A DNA stretch of 11,036 bases from Pseudomonadota bacterium (GCA_023391175.1 JAEWBL010000288.1:1-11036); one strand, 5' to 3'; positions 1-7,764 are shown, numbered from the stretch's first letter. Notes: a model not told the origin generated them from the letters alone. Numbers and translations are program-made.

Positions 1-711
1 CCGCCCCAGCCGCGGGTCACCGAGCCGCCAACGGATGTCCGCAGGCAAGGCCATCCAGGCGCAGACGAACTCCTGGACCGCGGCGGTCATGCCGAAATAG
101 GCGGAAATCATCGCCTGCAGCCCTTCCGGGTTGCGCGACTGGGGGGTAAGGCGACCAGCGAAGTGCAGCCGCAGGGCGTCGGGAAGCGCATCACGGTCGC
201 GCAGCGACGGCATGCCGAACCCGATCAACGAGGCGATGTACGTGCCGAAAAGGTCCGCGTCCGGCCGGTCATGGCTGACCGTCGGCTCTGCATTGGCCCA
301 GGCTCGGTAGAACAGCGAGATCAGGCGGTGATGGAACATATCGGCGAAGCGGGCGATGGTGTCGTCGCCGTGGAAGCGGCGCCGCTCCAGCACGTGCTCG
401 GTCAGGTGCAGCGGCAATGGGCCGTTCGGGCCAAACACGCCAAAGCCATACACCAGCAGCCAGGACCGCAGGGCGCCCTCGTCATGTTTGATGCGGGCCA
501 ATGTCGATGGGGCGAAGTCAAGCGACGGCTCCTGCCCCAGCCGTACCGGCTCGTCCGTCACGCGCGTTTCCGGCCGGCCAAGCCGGGGCCGGTCGCGGTT
601 GGCGCACTCCAGCAGCCGCAGCGCGTGGAAGAGGCCGAACCGATGAGGCTCGGCCGCCACCGCGGCCAGCAGGTTCACAACAGAGTGCGGCGGCCGATCC
701 GCGCTGGCCAT
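1..711 (-). CDS. tssG: T6SS baseplate subunit TssG (ImpH/VasB family), 3' end cut off by the window
   Basis: TssG is a baseplate wedge protein that, with TssF, TssE and TssK, forms the cytoplasmic platform on which the sheath and Hcp tube polymerise. The 237 visible codons are open to the window edge. They begin MASADRPPHSVVNLLAAVAA, followed by the family-typical HRFGLFHALRLLE (residues 23-35), then VRLGQEPSLDFAPS and YGFGVFGPNGPLPLHLTEHV (about 88-107), which is diagnostic of ImpH/TssG. Further on, FADMFHHRLISLFYRAW and ISAYFGM fit the same family. The ATG at 711 is supported by a GGAGG Shine-Dalgarno seven bases upstream, lying inside tssF. The gene starts 37 bases before tssF ends, so it is probably translationally coupled. 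Families of this type run to about 330-370 residues, so about one third is missing. Identity is secure from motifs and position. Confidence 0.95.
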   Translation of the reverse strand, partial: MASADRPPHSVVNLLAAVAAEPHRFGLFHALRLLECANRDRPRLGRPETRVTDEPVRLGQEPSLDFAPSTLARIKHDEGALRSWLLVYGFGVFGPNGPLPLHLTEHVLERRRFHGDDTIARFADMFHHRLISLFYRAWANAEPTVSHDRPDADLFGTYIASLIGFGMPSLRDRDALPDALRLHFAGRLTPQSRNPEGLQAMISAYFGMTAAVQEFVCAWMALPADIRWRLGDPRLGR

Positions 712-2555
712 CGCATCACCTCCCCACGTTCGGTGCTGTGGATCACTGTCTCGGTGAAGCTGTTCAGCGAGACATGCTTGGCGAAGAACTCCTCCAGGAC
801 GGCGCCGAGCAGGAAGATGCCGCTGCCATCGAAGGCGTGCTCGTCAAACGAAACCGTCATCTCCAGGCCGCGCGCGTGGAGCAGCGCGCCGGGATGTGGG
901 ACGCGACGCACGATGGCGCGGGAGGCAACACGGCGTACGCCCTCGATCTGCTTGCGCCACACCGCGTCACCCATGTCGGCGTACAGCGACAGCAGCTCCC
1001 GCAGGGCGCCTGCACCGCGCTGCTCGTCGGTATTGATCAGCGAGAGATAATTGAGCGACAGGTGACTTATCAGCCGCCAGGCCGTCTCTCCCTCGGCGGT
1101 GGAGGGGCGCGGCTTGGTCGGTCCAGCAAGGCAGCGGATGGTGTCGACAGGCGCGCCCTGGTCCATGGAAAAATCGGTGTTGAGCTTGCCCACCGGCATG
1201 TGCAGGGGCAGGTCGCGGTTGGTGCACAGCGTCGTCACGCCGAGTTGGCGCAGGCTGTGGCTGTACGGCGCCTGCTCGGCATCCACCAAGGAAACGAACA
1301 CCTCCGAGCCGATATAGCTGGACCGCGGGCCAACACGCCGCTGCCGGGCTGACAGCACGCGCGGCTGGCGCGACAGCGCGTAGAAGGCGTGCCCGACGGA
1401 ATCGGCGTGGCGGTCGTGCATGGCATAGAATGACCGGAATTCCTGCTCGCCCTCCGCCCCGGCACCATAGCCCGTCACCGACAGCACAGAATGCACCTCA
1501 AAATCGAGCGGACGTGTGCGGTCAGGGACGATGTGGTGCTCAGTGTCGCGGGTGTTCAGATGGATGCGATCGGCGCGGCGCGGGAACAGGTTGATTGCCG
1601 GCGCACAGAACGGGGCGACGTTCTGCTTGTCGACCACGCCCTCCAGCCGCCGATCGGCGCGGTCGAAGAGGATGAGGATCTCCAGCTCATCCCCTGTGCA
1701 GCGCCTCACCGAATGGGCAAGGTCGCGCAGCTCGACGAACAGGAAGCGCTCGGGAAAGGCGAAATATTCGTGAAGCAGTCGGTACCCGTCGAACGATTGC
1801 GGCACTCTCGGCAGCAGCGCCTGCTCCCCCGCAAAGCCGACGCGGGCCAGCGCCGAGGGGCGCAGAACGTCCTGCCACGGTGCCGGACGCTTGGCCGGAC
1901 GGACCACCATGGCGACGGCGTTGCCGAGAAGCTGTTCGTACATCGCCACCGCCACCGCACCGCCACCGGACAAAAACAGCGGCAGCCGGTCAAGCGCCAT
2001 CTGGTCGAACGTCAATCCGGCAGTCGCCTTCAGCCGCAGCCGAAGGCCGGCGCGCACGCCGCGGGTGTCCGGCACATCGAGCGCGGTCACCGCTCCGGCG
2101 GTTGGCAGATACTCGGCGTGGGTCACCTCCAGTGGCCACAGCGTCACATCATGCGCCGTGCGGTACTCGCATGCGGTGCCCTGCCCCTTGCCGATGACGC
2201 TGCGCAGCACCGTCTCGCGGGCCGGAATGGTGAAGCCGGTGGCCAGTGCCCCTTCGGACAGGTCGGGGCGGAATTGCACCACCGTCATCGACGGCGTCGG
2301 CGTCAGATAGTGCGGATAGACCGCTTCCAACAGATGATTGGTGAAGCGAGGGAACTGCGCGTCAAGCTTGAGCTGAACCCGGGCGGTGAGGAAGGCGAAG
2401 GCCTCCATCAGCCGCTCGACGTAAGGGTCCGCGCATTCAAACGTCTCCAGGGCCAGACGGCCGGCGACCTTGGGATATTCCTCAGCGAATTCCGCTCCCA
2501 TCTCGCGCAGGTGACGGAGTTCATCCTCGTAATAACGCAACAGGCGGGGGTGCAT
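675..2555 (-). CDS. tssF: T6SS baseplate subunit TssF (ImpG/VasA family)
   Basis: TssF is the largest wedge protein of the T6SS baseplate, and it forms a TssF2-TssG heterotrimer that contacts TssE and TssK. The 626-residue product has the normal length for the family. It opens with the hallmark MHPRLLRYYEDELRHLREMG, then FAEEYPKVAGRL, DPYVERLMEAFAFLTARVQLKLD, and FPRFTNHLLEAVYPHYLTPTPSM, all typical of ImpG proteins. The C-terminal part keeps GLEMTVSFDEHAFDGSGIFL followed by LGAVLEEFFAKHVSLNSFTET, also canonical. The ATG at 2555 overlaps the tssE stop by one base (TGATG). Only a weak GGGA lies upstream, so start by reinitiation after tssE is likely. No frameshift or missing segment is visible. 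The protein is soluble and cytoplasmic, with no signal peptide. Confidence 0.97.
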   Translation of the reverse strand: MHPRLLRYYEDELRHLREMGAEFAEEYPKVAGRLALETFECADPYVERLMEAFAFLTARVQLKLDAQFPRFTNHLLEAVYPHYLTPTPSMTVVQFRPDLSEGALATGFTIPARETVLRSVIGKGQGTACEYRTAHDVTLWPLEVTHAEYLPTAGAVTALDVPDTRGVRAGLRLRLKATAGLTFDQMALDRLPLFLSGGGAVAVAMYEQLLGNAVAMVVRPAKRPAPWQDVLRPSALARVGFAGEQALLPRVPQSFDGYRLLHEYFAFPERFLFVELRDLAHSVRRCTGDELEILILFDRADRRLEGVVDKQNVAPFCAPAINLFPRRADRIHLNTRDTEHHIVPDRTRPLDFEVHSVLSVTGYGAGAEGEQEFRSFYAMHDRHADSVGHAFYALSRQPRVLSARQRRVGPRSSYIGSEVFVSLVDAEQAPYSHSLRQLGVTTLCTNRDLPLHMPVGKLNTDFSMDQGAPVDTIRCLAGPTKPRPSTAEGETAWRLISHLSLNYLSLINTDEQRGAGALRELLSLYADMGDAVWRKQIEGVRRVASRAIVRRVPHPGALLHARGLEMTVSFDEHAFDGSGIFLLGAVLEEFFAKHVSLNSFTETVIHSTERGEVMRWPARIGRRTLL

Positions 2556-3064
2556 CAGCGCAATCCCGCATTGTCAGAAACCCGCACGACCCTCACCTCC
2601 AAATCCACCTCTGTGCGCAGGAAGATGCGAATGGGGACCGGCTGTGCCCACATCTCACCTTCAATGTCGAAGACCAGGGCGCGGCTGTTGTGCGCCTCGC
2701 TCTGCAGCGTCAACCGGACGGTCAGAGACTGCGCCAGGATGCGCGGTTCGAATGCCAGGATGGCGTCGTGCAAGATCGCTTCCAGCCGGGCAACATCAGT
2801 CCCCACGCCCGAGGTTCCGGCGAGCGGCGGCATGCCGAAGTTGAGGACGGACGCGGCAATGTTGGGATAGAGGTCGGTGTCCAGCTCGCAACCGAGGTTG
2901 CTGGCGTTGAGCAGCCAAGCCAGGTCGCGCACCACGCAGTCGCGCAGCCGCTGCAACGAAAGGACACGCCGGTCGCGCGATTCCCGTTTTTCCCCCGGTT
3001 CGTCGTCACGAAGGCGGTCGAGCAGGGAGGGCTGCAGCCGTTCTTGGACAGTCAGCTCAGCCAT
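2555..3064 (-). CDS. tssE: T6SS baseplate subunit TssE (gp25-like lysozyme-fold family)
   Basis: TssE resembles T4 phage gp25 and links the baseplate to the first sheath ring. The frame is open further upstream to 3136. I chose the ATG at 3064 because MAELTVQERLQPSLLDRL matches the usual TssE N-terminus, giving 169 residues; the upstream codons encode a Ser/Pro-rich stretch that overlaps the tagJ 3' end. Family marks are VVRDLAWLLNAS (residues 44-55), YPNIAASVLNFGMP (66-79) and AILAFEPRI (101-109). The last holds the EPR motif that is nearly invariant in gp25-like proteins. The start overlaps the end of tagJ by eight bases (ATGGCTGA) with no clear Shine-Dalgarno, so coupling to tagJ translation is likely. 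Identity is certain; the start is probable rather than proven. Confidence 0.95.
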   Translation of the reverse strand: MAELTVQERLQPSLLDRLRDDEPGEKRESRDRRVLSLQRLRDCVVRDLAWLLNASNLGCELDTDLYPNIAASVLNFGMPPLAGTSGVGTDVARLEAILHDAILAFEPRILAQSLTVRLTLQSEAHNSRALVFDIEGEMWAQPVPIRIFLRTEVDLEVRVVRVSDNAGLR

Positions 3065-3908
3065 GGCCGGGTTCAGCAGGCTCGGTGACGGGGTGGGCAC
3101 GGGTCTCCGCGACATCCAGCTCGATGCGGCGGACATCCATCAGCGCATAGTCACCCGCATCGGTCACGACCATGCGCTGCCCCAGCCCAACCACCAAATT
3201 GCCGGGCCGCTCCACCCACTCCGTCTTGCGGGCGAGCTTGAGCAGAGGGTCGGCTGCGTCGGTGGTGCCGGGATAACGGGTCGGGATCAGCGCAGCGGCC
3301 TCGCCGCCATTGACGAAGGTGACGGTGGCGCCGGTCCACACGCAGTCGCGCAGATCGGTCGGCGGCTCGACGTCGATGGCGCGAACGCGATGAAGCGGGA
3401 TCCAGAGATATCGGCCGTTGACCACCGCCTCCAGAATCGGGCCGAGGCGCTGGTCGCCGTCGGCGATCCAGGCAAAGGGAGAGCCGTCGATGGTGCCGGC
3501 GGTGGCCGGGGCGTCGTCGAAGGCCTGGGCGCGCAAGCGCGCCGCATCATCGGCATGGCCCTGGGCGTCGAGCCGCAGTGCCATCATCAAAAGTGCGATC
3601 CAGCCCTCGGGCTTGCCGAACACCACAGGTGTTTGGTGGCCGGTGAAGACACGGGCACGCACCGCCTCGCTGGGCAGCACCTCGCGGTAGGTGCAGAGCA
3701 TCGGCAGCGCGTCGGCGGTGAGATCGCCGGCCATTTTGAGTTGGGTCAGCGCGCGGTCCCAATCACCGAGAACGCAAAAAAGCTGGAACAGCAGGATGCG
3801 GGGCTTGGCGCAGGCCGGGTCTTTGCGCACCAGATCCTTGGCGTGCTCGAACGCAGCGGTGAGATCGCCCTCCTTCAGGCTCTGCTGGATGGTGGCGCCG
3901 ATGTCCAT
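3057..3908 (-). CDS. tagJ: T6SS accessory protein TagJ (ImpE/HsiE family)
   Basis: TagJ is an accessory T6SS protein, not present in all systems. P. aeruginosa HsiE1 is known to bind the N-terminus of the sheath protein TssB and to interact with ClpV, so TagJ is thought to affect sheath recycling. The 283-residue product has a helical, tetratricopeptide-like N-terminal half (IQQSLKEGDLTAAFEHAKDLVRKDP, then FQLFCVLGDWDRALTQL, residues 7-57). This is followed by the ImpE signature GTIDGSPFAWIADGDQRLGP and LEAVVNGRYLWIPLHRV (about 138-175). The ATG at 3908 is chosen because MDIGATIQQSL is a typical start and a GGGAG site lies seven bases upstream. The longer open frame to 4289 runs antiphase through hcp and is not coding. 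The gene lies 107 bases after hcp and overlaps tssE. Confidence 0.94.
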   Translation of the reverse strand: MDIGATIQQSLKEGDLTAAFEHAKDLVRKDPACAKPRILLFQLFCVLGDWDRALTQLKMAGDLTADALPMLCTYREVLPSEAVRARVFTGHQTPVVFGKPEGWIALLMMALRLDAQGHADDAARLRAQAFDDAPATAGTIDGSPFAWIADGDQRLGPILEAVVNGRYLWIPLHRVRAIDVEPPTDLRDCVWTGATVTFVNGGEAAALIPTRYPGTTDAADPLLKLARKTEWVERPGNLVVGLGQRMVVTDAGDYALMDVRRIELDVAETRAHPVTEPAEPGHG

Positions 3909-3973
3909 GCTGCAACTCCCGCTTGGGGCCGGGCCCACTTGCCGGCGCCGGGGTGTGGTCGGAAGGTCGGGCT

Positions 3974-4007
3974 GGCGCGGCCCCGGCGTCGGAACGGGGG
4001 CCGCGCC
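3974..4007 (-). promoter_or_regulatory. GC-only stem-loop in the hcp-tagJ spacer
   Basis: An 11-bp perfect inverted repeat (plus-strand arms GGCGCGGCCCC at 3974-3984 and GGGGCCGCGCC at 3997-4007) encloses a 12-base loop, starting nine bases after the hcp stop codon. No run of T follows on the transcribed strand, so it does not look like a classical intrinsic terminator. A 3'-end stabiliser, mRNA processing site or partial attenuator that sets hcp mRNA apart from the downstream genes is more plausible. Further small palindromes (for example CCGGCGCCGG at 3942-3951) add structure to the same spacer. The repeat is seen directly; the role is inferred. Confidence 0.6.
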
Positions 4008-4015
4008 GCTTGGGC

Positions 4016-4504
4016 TCAGAGTTTCTTGTTTTCCTTGAGGCTCCAGCCGGCGTCCTTGAACGCCTCCATGCTGCCGTCCTGCTTCTGCTTGGCGTAGGAA
4101 ATCTTGATTGATGAGTAGTTGAAGGTGACTTCCTCCAGCGGCTGGCTCTCGGGGCCCTGAGGATCGCCGACCGCGTTGAAGCTCTGGACCAGCAAGTCGC
4201 TCAGCAGGATCTTGAAGAAGTCGCGCTGCTCGCCGCCCGCCTTGCGGACGATGACGGTGGCCTGCTTGATGTGCGTGCCGCTCGCGCAATGCAGGAACAG
4301 CAGGTGCGACGCGCTGTCGGTGTGCTTCAGGATCTTCAGGGCCGAGAAGTCGGCCTTGCCGGCACCGCCGCCGCTGTTGTGCGAAAAGGTGCCCGCCTGC
4401 GCCACCCCGAAGGAGAAGCTGCGCACGGCGATCTTGTCCTTGTATTTGGAGTCCATGGACTCGCCCTGAATGCCATCAATATCAATAAATACGTCGTAAG
4501 CCAT
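4016..4504 (-). CDS. hcp: T6SS inner-tube protein Hcp (TssD)
   Basis: Hcp forms hexameric rings that stack into the inner tube propelled out of the cell, and it is the most abundant secreted T6SS component. The product has 162 residues, the usual Hcp size. It begins MAYDVFIDIDGIQGESMDSK, the standard Hcp1 family opening, followed by IAVRSFSFGV (25-34), SHNSGGGAGKADFSALKILK (41-60), SASHLLFLHCASGTHI (64-79) and a C-terminal EEVTFNYSSIKISYAKQ (124-140). There is no signal peptide, as expected. The ATG at 4504 has a GGAGA site eight bases upstream; the frame is open to 4558 but the extra codons lack family similarity. The gene lies between tssC and tagJ, as in the P. aeruginosa H1 cluster, and each flanking gap holds a strong stem-loop. 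No extra C-terminal effector domain is present. Confidence 0.98.
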   Translation of the reverse strand: MAYDVFIDIDGIQGESMDSKYKDKIAVRSFSFGVAQAGTFSHNSGGGAGKADFSALKILKHTDSASHLLFLHCASGTHIKQATVIVRKAGGEQRDFFKILLSDLLVQSFNAVGDPQGPESQPLEEVTFNYSSIKISYAKQKQDGSMEAFKDAGWSLKENKKL

Positions 4505-4556
4505 GGGTGCGATCTCCGTTTCGTCAGCGATTGCGGCGCAGGATTGGGGAATGCGC

Positions 4557-4589
4557 ACGGCGCGCCGCTTGCCAAGGGCGGAGCGCCGT
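4557..4589 (-). promoter_or_regulatory. Stem-loop in the tssC-hcp spacer
   Basis: ACGGCGC (4557-4563) pairs with GCGCCGT (4583-4589). After one mismatch, CCGC (4565-4568) pairs with GCGG (4578-4581), leaving a nine-base loop. It lies just downstream of the tssC stop (4597) and about 50 bases before the hcp start. No T tract follows in the direction of transcription. It could protect or define the 5' end of a processed hcp transcript, or weaken readthrough from tssC. The pairing is read directly from sequence; function is inferred. Confidence 0.45.
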
Positions 4590-4596
4590 CAGAGCG

Positions 4597-6090
4597 TCAG
4601 GCGCCTTTGCCGGACGGCAGCTTGGAGACGAGCCGCAGCGACACGGTCAGGCCTTCGAGCTGATAGTGCGGGCGCAAGAAGAACTTGGACGTGTAGTAGC
4701 CGGGGTTACCCTCGACCTCCTCCACGACGACCTCCGCCGCAGCGAGCGGCTTCTGCGCCTTGGTGGTTTCGCTGGAGTTGGCGGGATCGCCATCCACATA
4801 TTGGAGGATCCAGTCGCCCAGCCAGCGCTCCATCTCCGCGCGCTCCTTGAAGGAACCGACCTTGTCGCGGACGATGCACTTCAGGTAATGAGCAAAGCGG
4901 CAGGTTGCAAAGAGATACGGCAGCCGCGCTGCCAGATTGGCGTTGGCTGTCGCGTCCGGGTCCTCATACTCGGTCGGCTTTTGCAACGACTGCGCGCCGA
5001 TGAAGGCTGCGAAGTCAGTGTTCTTCTTGTGGATCAGCGGCATGAAGCCGCACTTGGCCAACTCGGCCTCGCGACGGTCGCTGATGGCGATCTCGGTTGG
5101 GCACTTCATGTCCACGCCGCCGTCGTCGGTCGGGAAGCTGTGGACCGGCAGGCCCTCCACCGCGCCACCGGATTCGATGCCGCGGATGCGCGACACCCAA
5201 CCATACTCCTTGAAGGAGCGGTTGATGTTGGTTGCCATCGCATAGGCCGAGTTCGACCACACGTAATTGCGGTGATCGGCGCCCTCGACCTCCTCTTCGA
5301 AGTCGAACGCCTCGACCGGGTTGGTCTTCGCGCCATAGGGCAGGCGAGACAGGAAGCGCGGCATCGCGAGGCCGATGTAACGCGAATCCTCGCTTTCGCG
5401 CAGTGAGCGCCAGGACGCGTATTCCGGCGTCTGGAAGATTTTGGTCAGGTCGCGCGGATTGCTCAGCTCCTGCCAGCTGTCCATCTGCAACGTGGTGGGT
5501 GACACGCCGGCGATGAATGGCGAGTGCGACGCCGCCGCGACCTGCGCGATCTGGCCCAGCATCTCGACATCGGGCGGGCTGTGGTCGAAGTGATAGTCAC
5601 CGACCAGGCAGCCGTAAGGCTGACCGCCGAGCTGGCCGAACTCCTCCTCGTACAGCTTCTTGAAGACCGGGCTCTGGTCCCAGGCCGTGCCCTTAAAGCG
5701 TTTCAGCGTCTTGCCCAGCTCCTTTTTGGAGATGTTCATGACGCGAATCTTCAGCATCTCGTCGGTTTCGGTGTTGTTGACGAGATGGTGCAGCCCACGC
5801 CAGGAGCCTTCCAGGGTCTGGAACGCCTCATGGTGCAGGATGTGGTTGATCTGTTCGCTCAGCGTCCTGTCGATCTCGGCGATGATCGACTGGATCGTCT
5901 TGACCGCTTCACCCGATACCACGCTGGCGGAACGCAGGGCCTCCTCGGCGAGAGTCCGCACCGCTTTTTCGACCTCCGAACGGGCGTGGTCGCTGCGGGG
6001 CTTGAACTCCTTCTGGAGCAGTGCGGAGAACTCGTCGCGGTCGCCGATGGCGGCGATATTGCCTTGGGCGGCGATGCTGGTCTCGGTCAT
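4597..6090 (-). CDS. tssC: T6SS contractile sheath large subunit TssC (VipB/ImpC family)
   Basis: TssC pairs with TssB to build the contractile sheath, whose contraction drives the Hcp tube outward. The product has 497 residues, normal for the long TssC class. Family marks appear in order: LEGSWRGLHHLV (93-104), FGQLGGQPYGCLVGDYHFDH (151-170), VAAASHSPFIAGVSP (184-198), WRSLRESEDSRYIGLAMPRFLSRLPYG (227-253) and CRFAHYLKCIVRDKVGSF (397-414). The C-terminal GYYTSKFFLRPHYQLEGLTVSLRLVSKLP (464-492) is also typical. The ATG at 6090 follows the tssB stop by five bases, with a GAGGG element inside the end of tssB. A single tssC is present here, whereas rhizobial imp loci carry two TssC-like genes (impC and impD); hcp takes the second place. 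The protein is cytoplasmic and intact. Confidence 0.98.
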   Translation of the reverse strand: MTETSIAAQGNIAAIGDRDEFSALLQKEFKPRSDHARSEVEKAVRTLAEEALRSASVVSGEAVKTIQSIIAEIDRTLSEQINHILHHEAFQTLEGSWRGLHHLVNNTETDEMLKIRVMNISKKELGKTLKRFKGTAWDQSPVFKKLYEEEFGQLGGQPYGCLVGDYHFDHSPPDVEMLGQIAQVAAASHSPFIAGVSPTTLQMDSWQELSNPRDLTKIFQTPEYASWRSLRESEDSRYIGLAMPRFLSRLPYGAKTNPVEAFDFEEEVEGADHRNYVWSNSAYAMATNINRSFKEYGWVSRIRGIESGGAVEGLPVHSFPTDDGGVDMKCPTEIAISDRREAELAKCGFMPLIHKKNTDFAAFIGAQSLQKPTEYEDPDATANANLAARLPYLFATCRFAHYLKCIVRDKVGSFKERAEMERWLGDWILQYVDGDPANSSETTKAQKPLAAAEVVVEEVEGNPGYYTSKFFLRPHYQLEGLTVSLRLVSKLPSGKGA

Positions 6091-6095
6091 GGCGG

Positions 6096-6626
6096 TCAGC
6101 CCTCGGCCGGGGTTTCGGAGGAGTTGGCGTCGCCGGGCTTCGGCGCGGACGCCAGCGATTTCAGCAACGCCGGGTCGCCCAGCGCCTTCTGGATCAGCTC
6201 CTCGGCGCCGGACTTGCCGTCCATGTAGGTCAGCAGGTTGGCGAGCTGGCTGCGTGCCTCCAGAAGCTTGCGCAGTGGCTCGACCTTGCGGGCGACCGCG
6301 TCCGGGGAGAAGTCGTCCATGCTCTCGAACGTGATGTCGACGCTGAGATTGCCCTCGCCCGACAGGGTGTTCGGCACCTGGAAGGCGACACGCGGCTTCA
6401 TCGCCTTCAGGCGGTCGTTGAAGTTATCGATGTCGATGTCGAGGAACTTGCGGTCGTTCACCCCAGGCAGCGGTTCGGCCGGGTTCCCGCTCAGATCGGC
6501 CATCACCCCCATGACAAACGGGAGCTGCACCTTCTTGTGTGCGCCATAAAGCTCGACGTCGTACTCGATCTGCACGCGCGGAGCCCGATTGCGGGCGATG
6601 AACTTCTGACTGCTTTGTGTCGCCAT
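6096..6626 (-). CDS. tssB: T6SS contractile sheath small subunit TssB (VipA/ImpB family)
   Basis: TssB is the small sheath protein and interlocks with TssC. The product has 176 residues. It starts MATQSSQKFIARNRAPRVQI and continues EYDVELYGAHKKVQLPFVMGVMADLSG (21-47), the strongest TssB signature. The C-terminal helix region VEPLRKLLEARSQLANLLTYMDGK with AEELI (115-145) is also typical. The ATG at 6626 matches the family start and has GAGGAA upstream; a longer open frame to 6716 enters the tssA 3' end and is not supported by similarity. The N-terminal QKFIARNRAPRV segment is of the type known to be bound by TagJ/HsiE1 in P. aeruginosa, which agrees with the tagJ gene in the same block. The tail after residue 155 is Ala/Pro/Ser-rich and probably disordered. 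Confidence 0.97.
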   Translation of the reverse strand: MATQSSQKFIARNRAPRVQIEYDVELYGAHKKVQLPFVMGVMADLSGNPAEPLPGVNDRKFLDIDIDNFNDRLKAMKPRVAFQVPNTLSGEGNLSVDITFESMDDFSPDAVARKVEPLRKLLEARSQLANLLTYMDGKSGAEELIQKALGDPALLKSLASAPKPGDANSSETPAEG

Positions 6627-6693
6627 AGCTCTGTTCCTCTTCCCAGTCTGCTGGCCGCCGTGCGGGGACGGGGCGCGTCGGACCCGCGGGGCG

Positions 6694-7764
6694 TCAATCG
6701 TCCCGGCGGCGCCCACTGATGGTTTCGAACTGGCTCACCCCGTCGGGAGTGAGGTCCAGGAGAAGGTCCATGAAGTTCATGCCGATCAGGCGCTTGGCGC
6801 GCAGCAGCAGAAGCGGAACCGGACTGGACGGCTCATTCTTGCTGAAGTACTCGGCAATCTTGTCGAGCGCCTGCACACAGTCCGCACGCGAGCCCAGCGT
6901 CCCGAAGCCGACCATCTGAACAGTGTGCGCCTGCCGCGCCATGGTGACTGCCGTTGCCATCGGGACGGCGCCGGTGACGCCCGCTGCTCCAGCGCGGCCA
7001 TCTGCATCGGCACCAGCACCGGACTCCCGCGCTGCCAAACGCGGCTCCAGCACCGTGTTTGCATCGCTCAGCACAGCAACCAGGGCGGACAGGTCCGGTG
7101 CGTTGGAGACGCCGACCTGGTCGGTCACCGCCGCTTCGATGCGGCGGGCGAGATCCAACGCCCGCTTTGCCGCCTCTGCCGTGGTGCGCAGCTCGTCCAC
7201 ATCGCACTCCAGGAAGGCGGCATTGATGAGAGCAAGATCAGGAGTGCCCTCGGGCGGGTTCGCCGCGCCGGCTGCAACAATTTGCCGCAATGTGAAACGG
7301 CCGACGGCGCGGGCCGATACCAGGTGGGTGTCCCGGAGCGGCCGGAGCATGGTGTCGGTGTCGGCCAGCCCCGCCACGATGTTCACGCGCTCGATGGGGT
7401 CGTCGTCGTCAGGGTCGAGCTGCGGGTAAAGCGTCGGCCAATGACGCTCTACGAGCCCGAGGAACACCTCAAGGCCGGACGCAAGCCCCGGCAGGCCATG
7501 CAGACCGAGCAGTGCACGGCACAGGTACAAGGCGATGCGGATGTCCCTGGTGCGTTCGAAGAGATCGAGGCAAAGCCGCAGGACTTCACGCCAATCCGGC
7601 GGCGTGGCCGGCTGGATCACCGTGCCGATCTGGCGTTCCGGCTGTCCGTCTGCCTTCCGCTCAAGATCAATGAATGTCGCATCGTAGCCGCAATCCTCAC
7701 CGGATGGGTGCTCGGCGCTGATCTGCTGTAACAGTTTGCCTAAATCGACGATATCTCCGGTCAA
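6694..7764 (-). CDS. tssA: T6SS protein TssA (ImpA N-terminal domain, gp6-like C-terminus), TTG start
   Basis: TssA primes tail assembly; members with this type of C-terminus are thought to sit at the baseplate (TssA1 class). The product has 356 residues. An ImpA N-terminal domain covers about 1-130, with LLQQISAEHPSGEDCGYDATF near the start, DWREVLRLCLDLFERTRDIRIALYL and a Trp-Pro motif (RHWPTLYPQLDPDDDDPIERVN). An Ala/Gly-rich linker lies around 245-270. The C-terminal part has SRADCVQALDKIAEYF and EPSSPVPLLLLRAKRLI (311-327), then FMDLLLDLTPDG, the hallmark of this TssA class. No in-frame ATG is available near the N-terminus. The TTG at 7764 is preceded by a strong GGGAGG site about six bases upstream, so it is the likely start. 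It is the first gene of the leftward block; its promoter must lie in the AT-rich spacer. It ends 67 bases before tssB. Confidence 0.95.
   Translation of the reverse strand: MTGDIVDLGKLLQQISAEHPSGEDCGYDATFIDLERKADGQPERQIGTVIQPATPPDWREVLRLCLDLFERTRDIRIALYLCRALLGLHGLPGLASGLEVFLGLVERHWPTLYPQLDPDDDDPIERVNIVAGLADTDTMLRPLRDTHLVSARAVGRFTLRQIVAAGAANPPEGTPDLALINAAFLECDVDELRTTAEAAKRALDLARRIEAAVTDQVGVSNAPDLSALVAVLSDANTVLEPRLAARESGAGADADGRAGAAGVTGAVPMATAVTMARQAHTVQMVGFGTLGSRADCVQALDKIAEYFSKNEPSSPVPLLLLRAKRLIGMNFMDLLLDLTPDGVSQFETISGRRRDD

Noticed and set aside
501..1352. 283-codon plus-strand frame opposite tssF/tssG; similar long frames at 4507-5406 and 5524-6228
   Set aside because: These are opposite conserved T6SS genes, of low-complexity composition, and without ribosome sites or motifs.
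1491..2870. 459-codon plus-strand open frame opposite tssF and tssE
   Set aside because: It is antisense to two well-supported genes, rich in Arg/His/Gln/Gly as expected from reverse reading of high-GC codons, and has no family resemblance.
3974..4007. Rho-independent terminator after hcp
   Set aside because: The stem is strong but no T-rich tract follows on the transcribed strand, and co-directional genes continue downstream.
2877..4097. 406-codon plus-strand open frame opposite tssE, tagJ and the 3' end of hcp
   Set aside because: It is an antisense shadow of GC-rich coding DNA that crosses several real gene boundaries, with no recognisable domain.
3909..4289. N-terminal extension of tagJ by 127 codons
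   Set aside because: It runs out of frame through hcp and the GC-rich spacer; the MDIGATIQQSL start with its own ribosome site fits the family.
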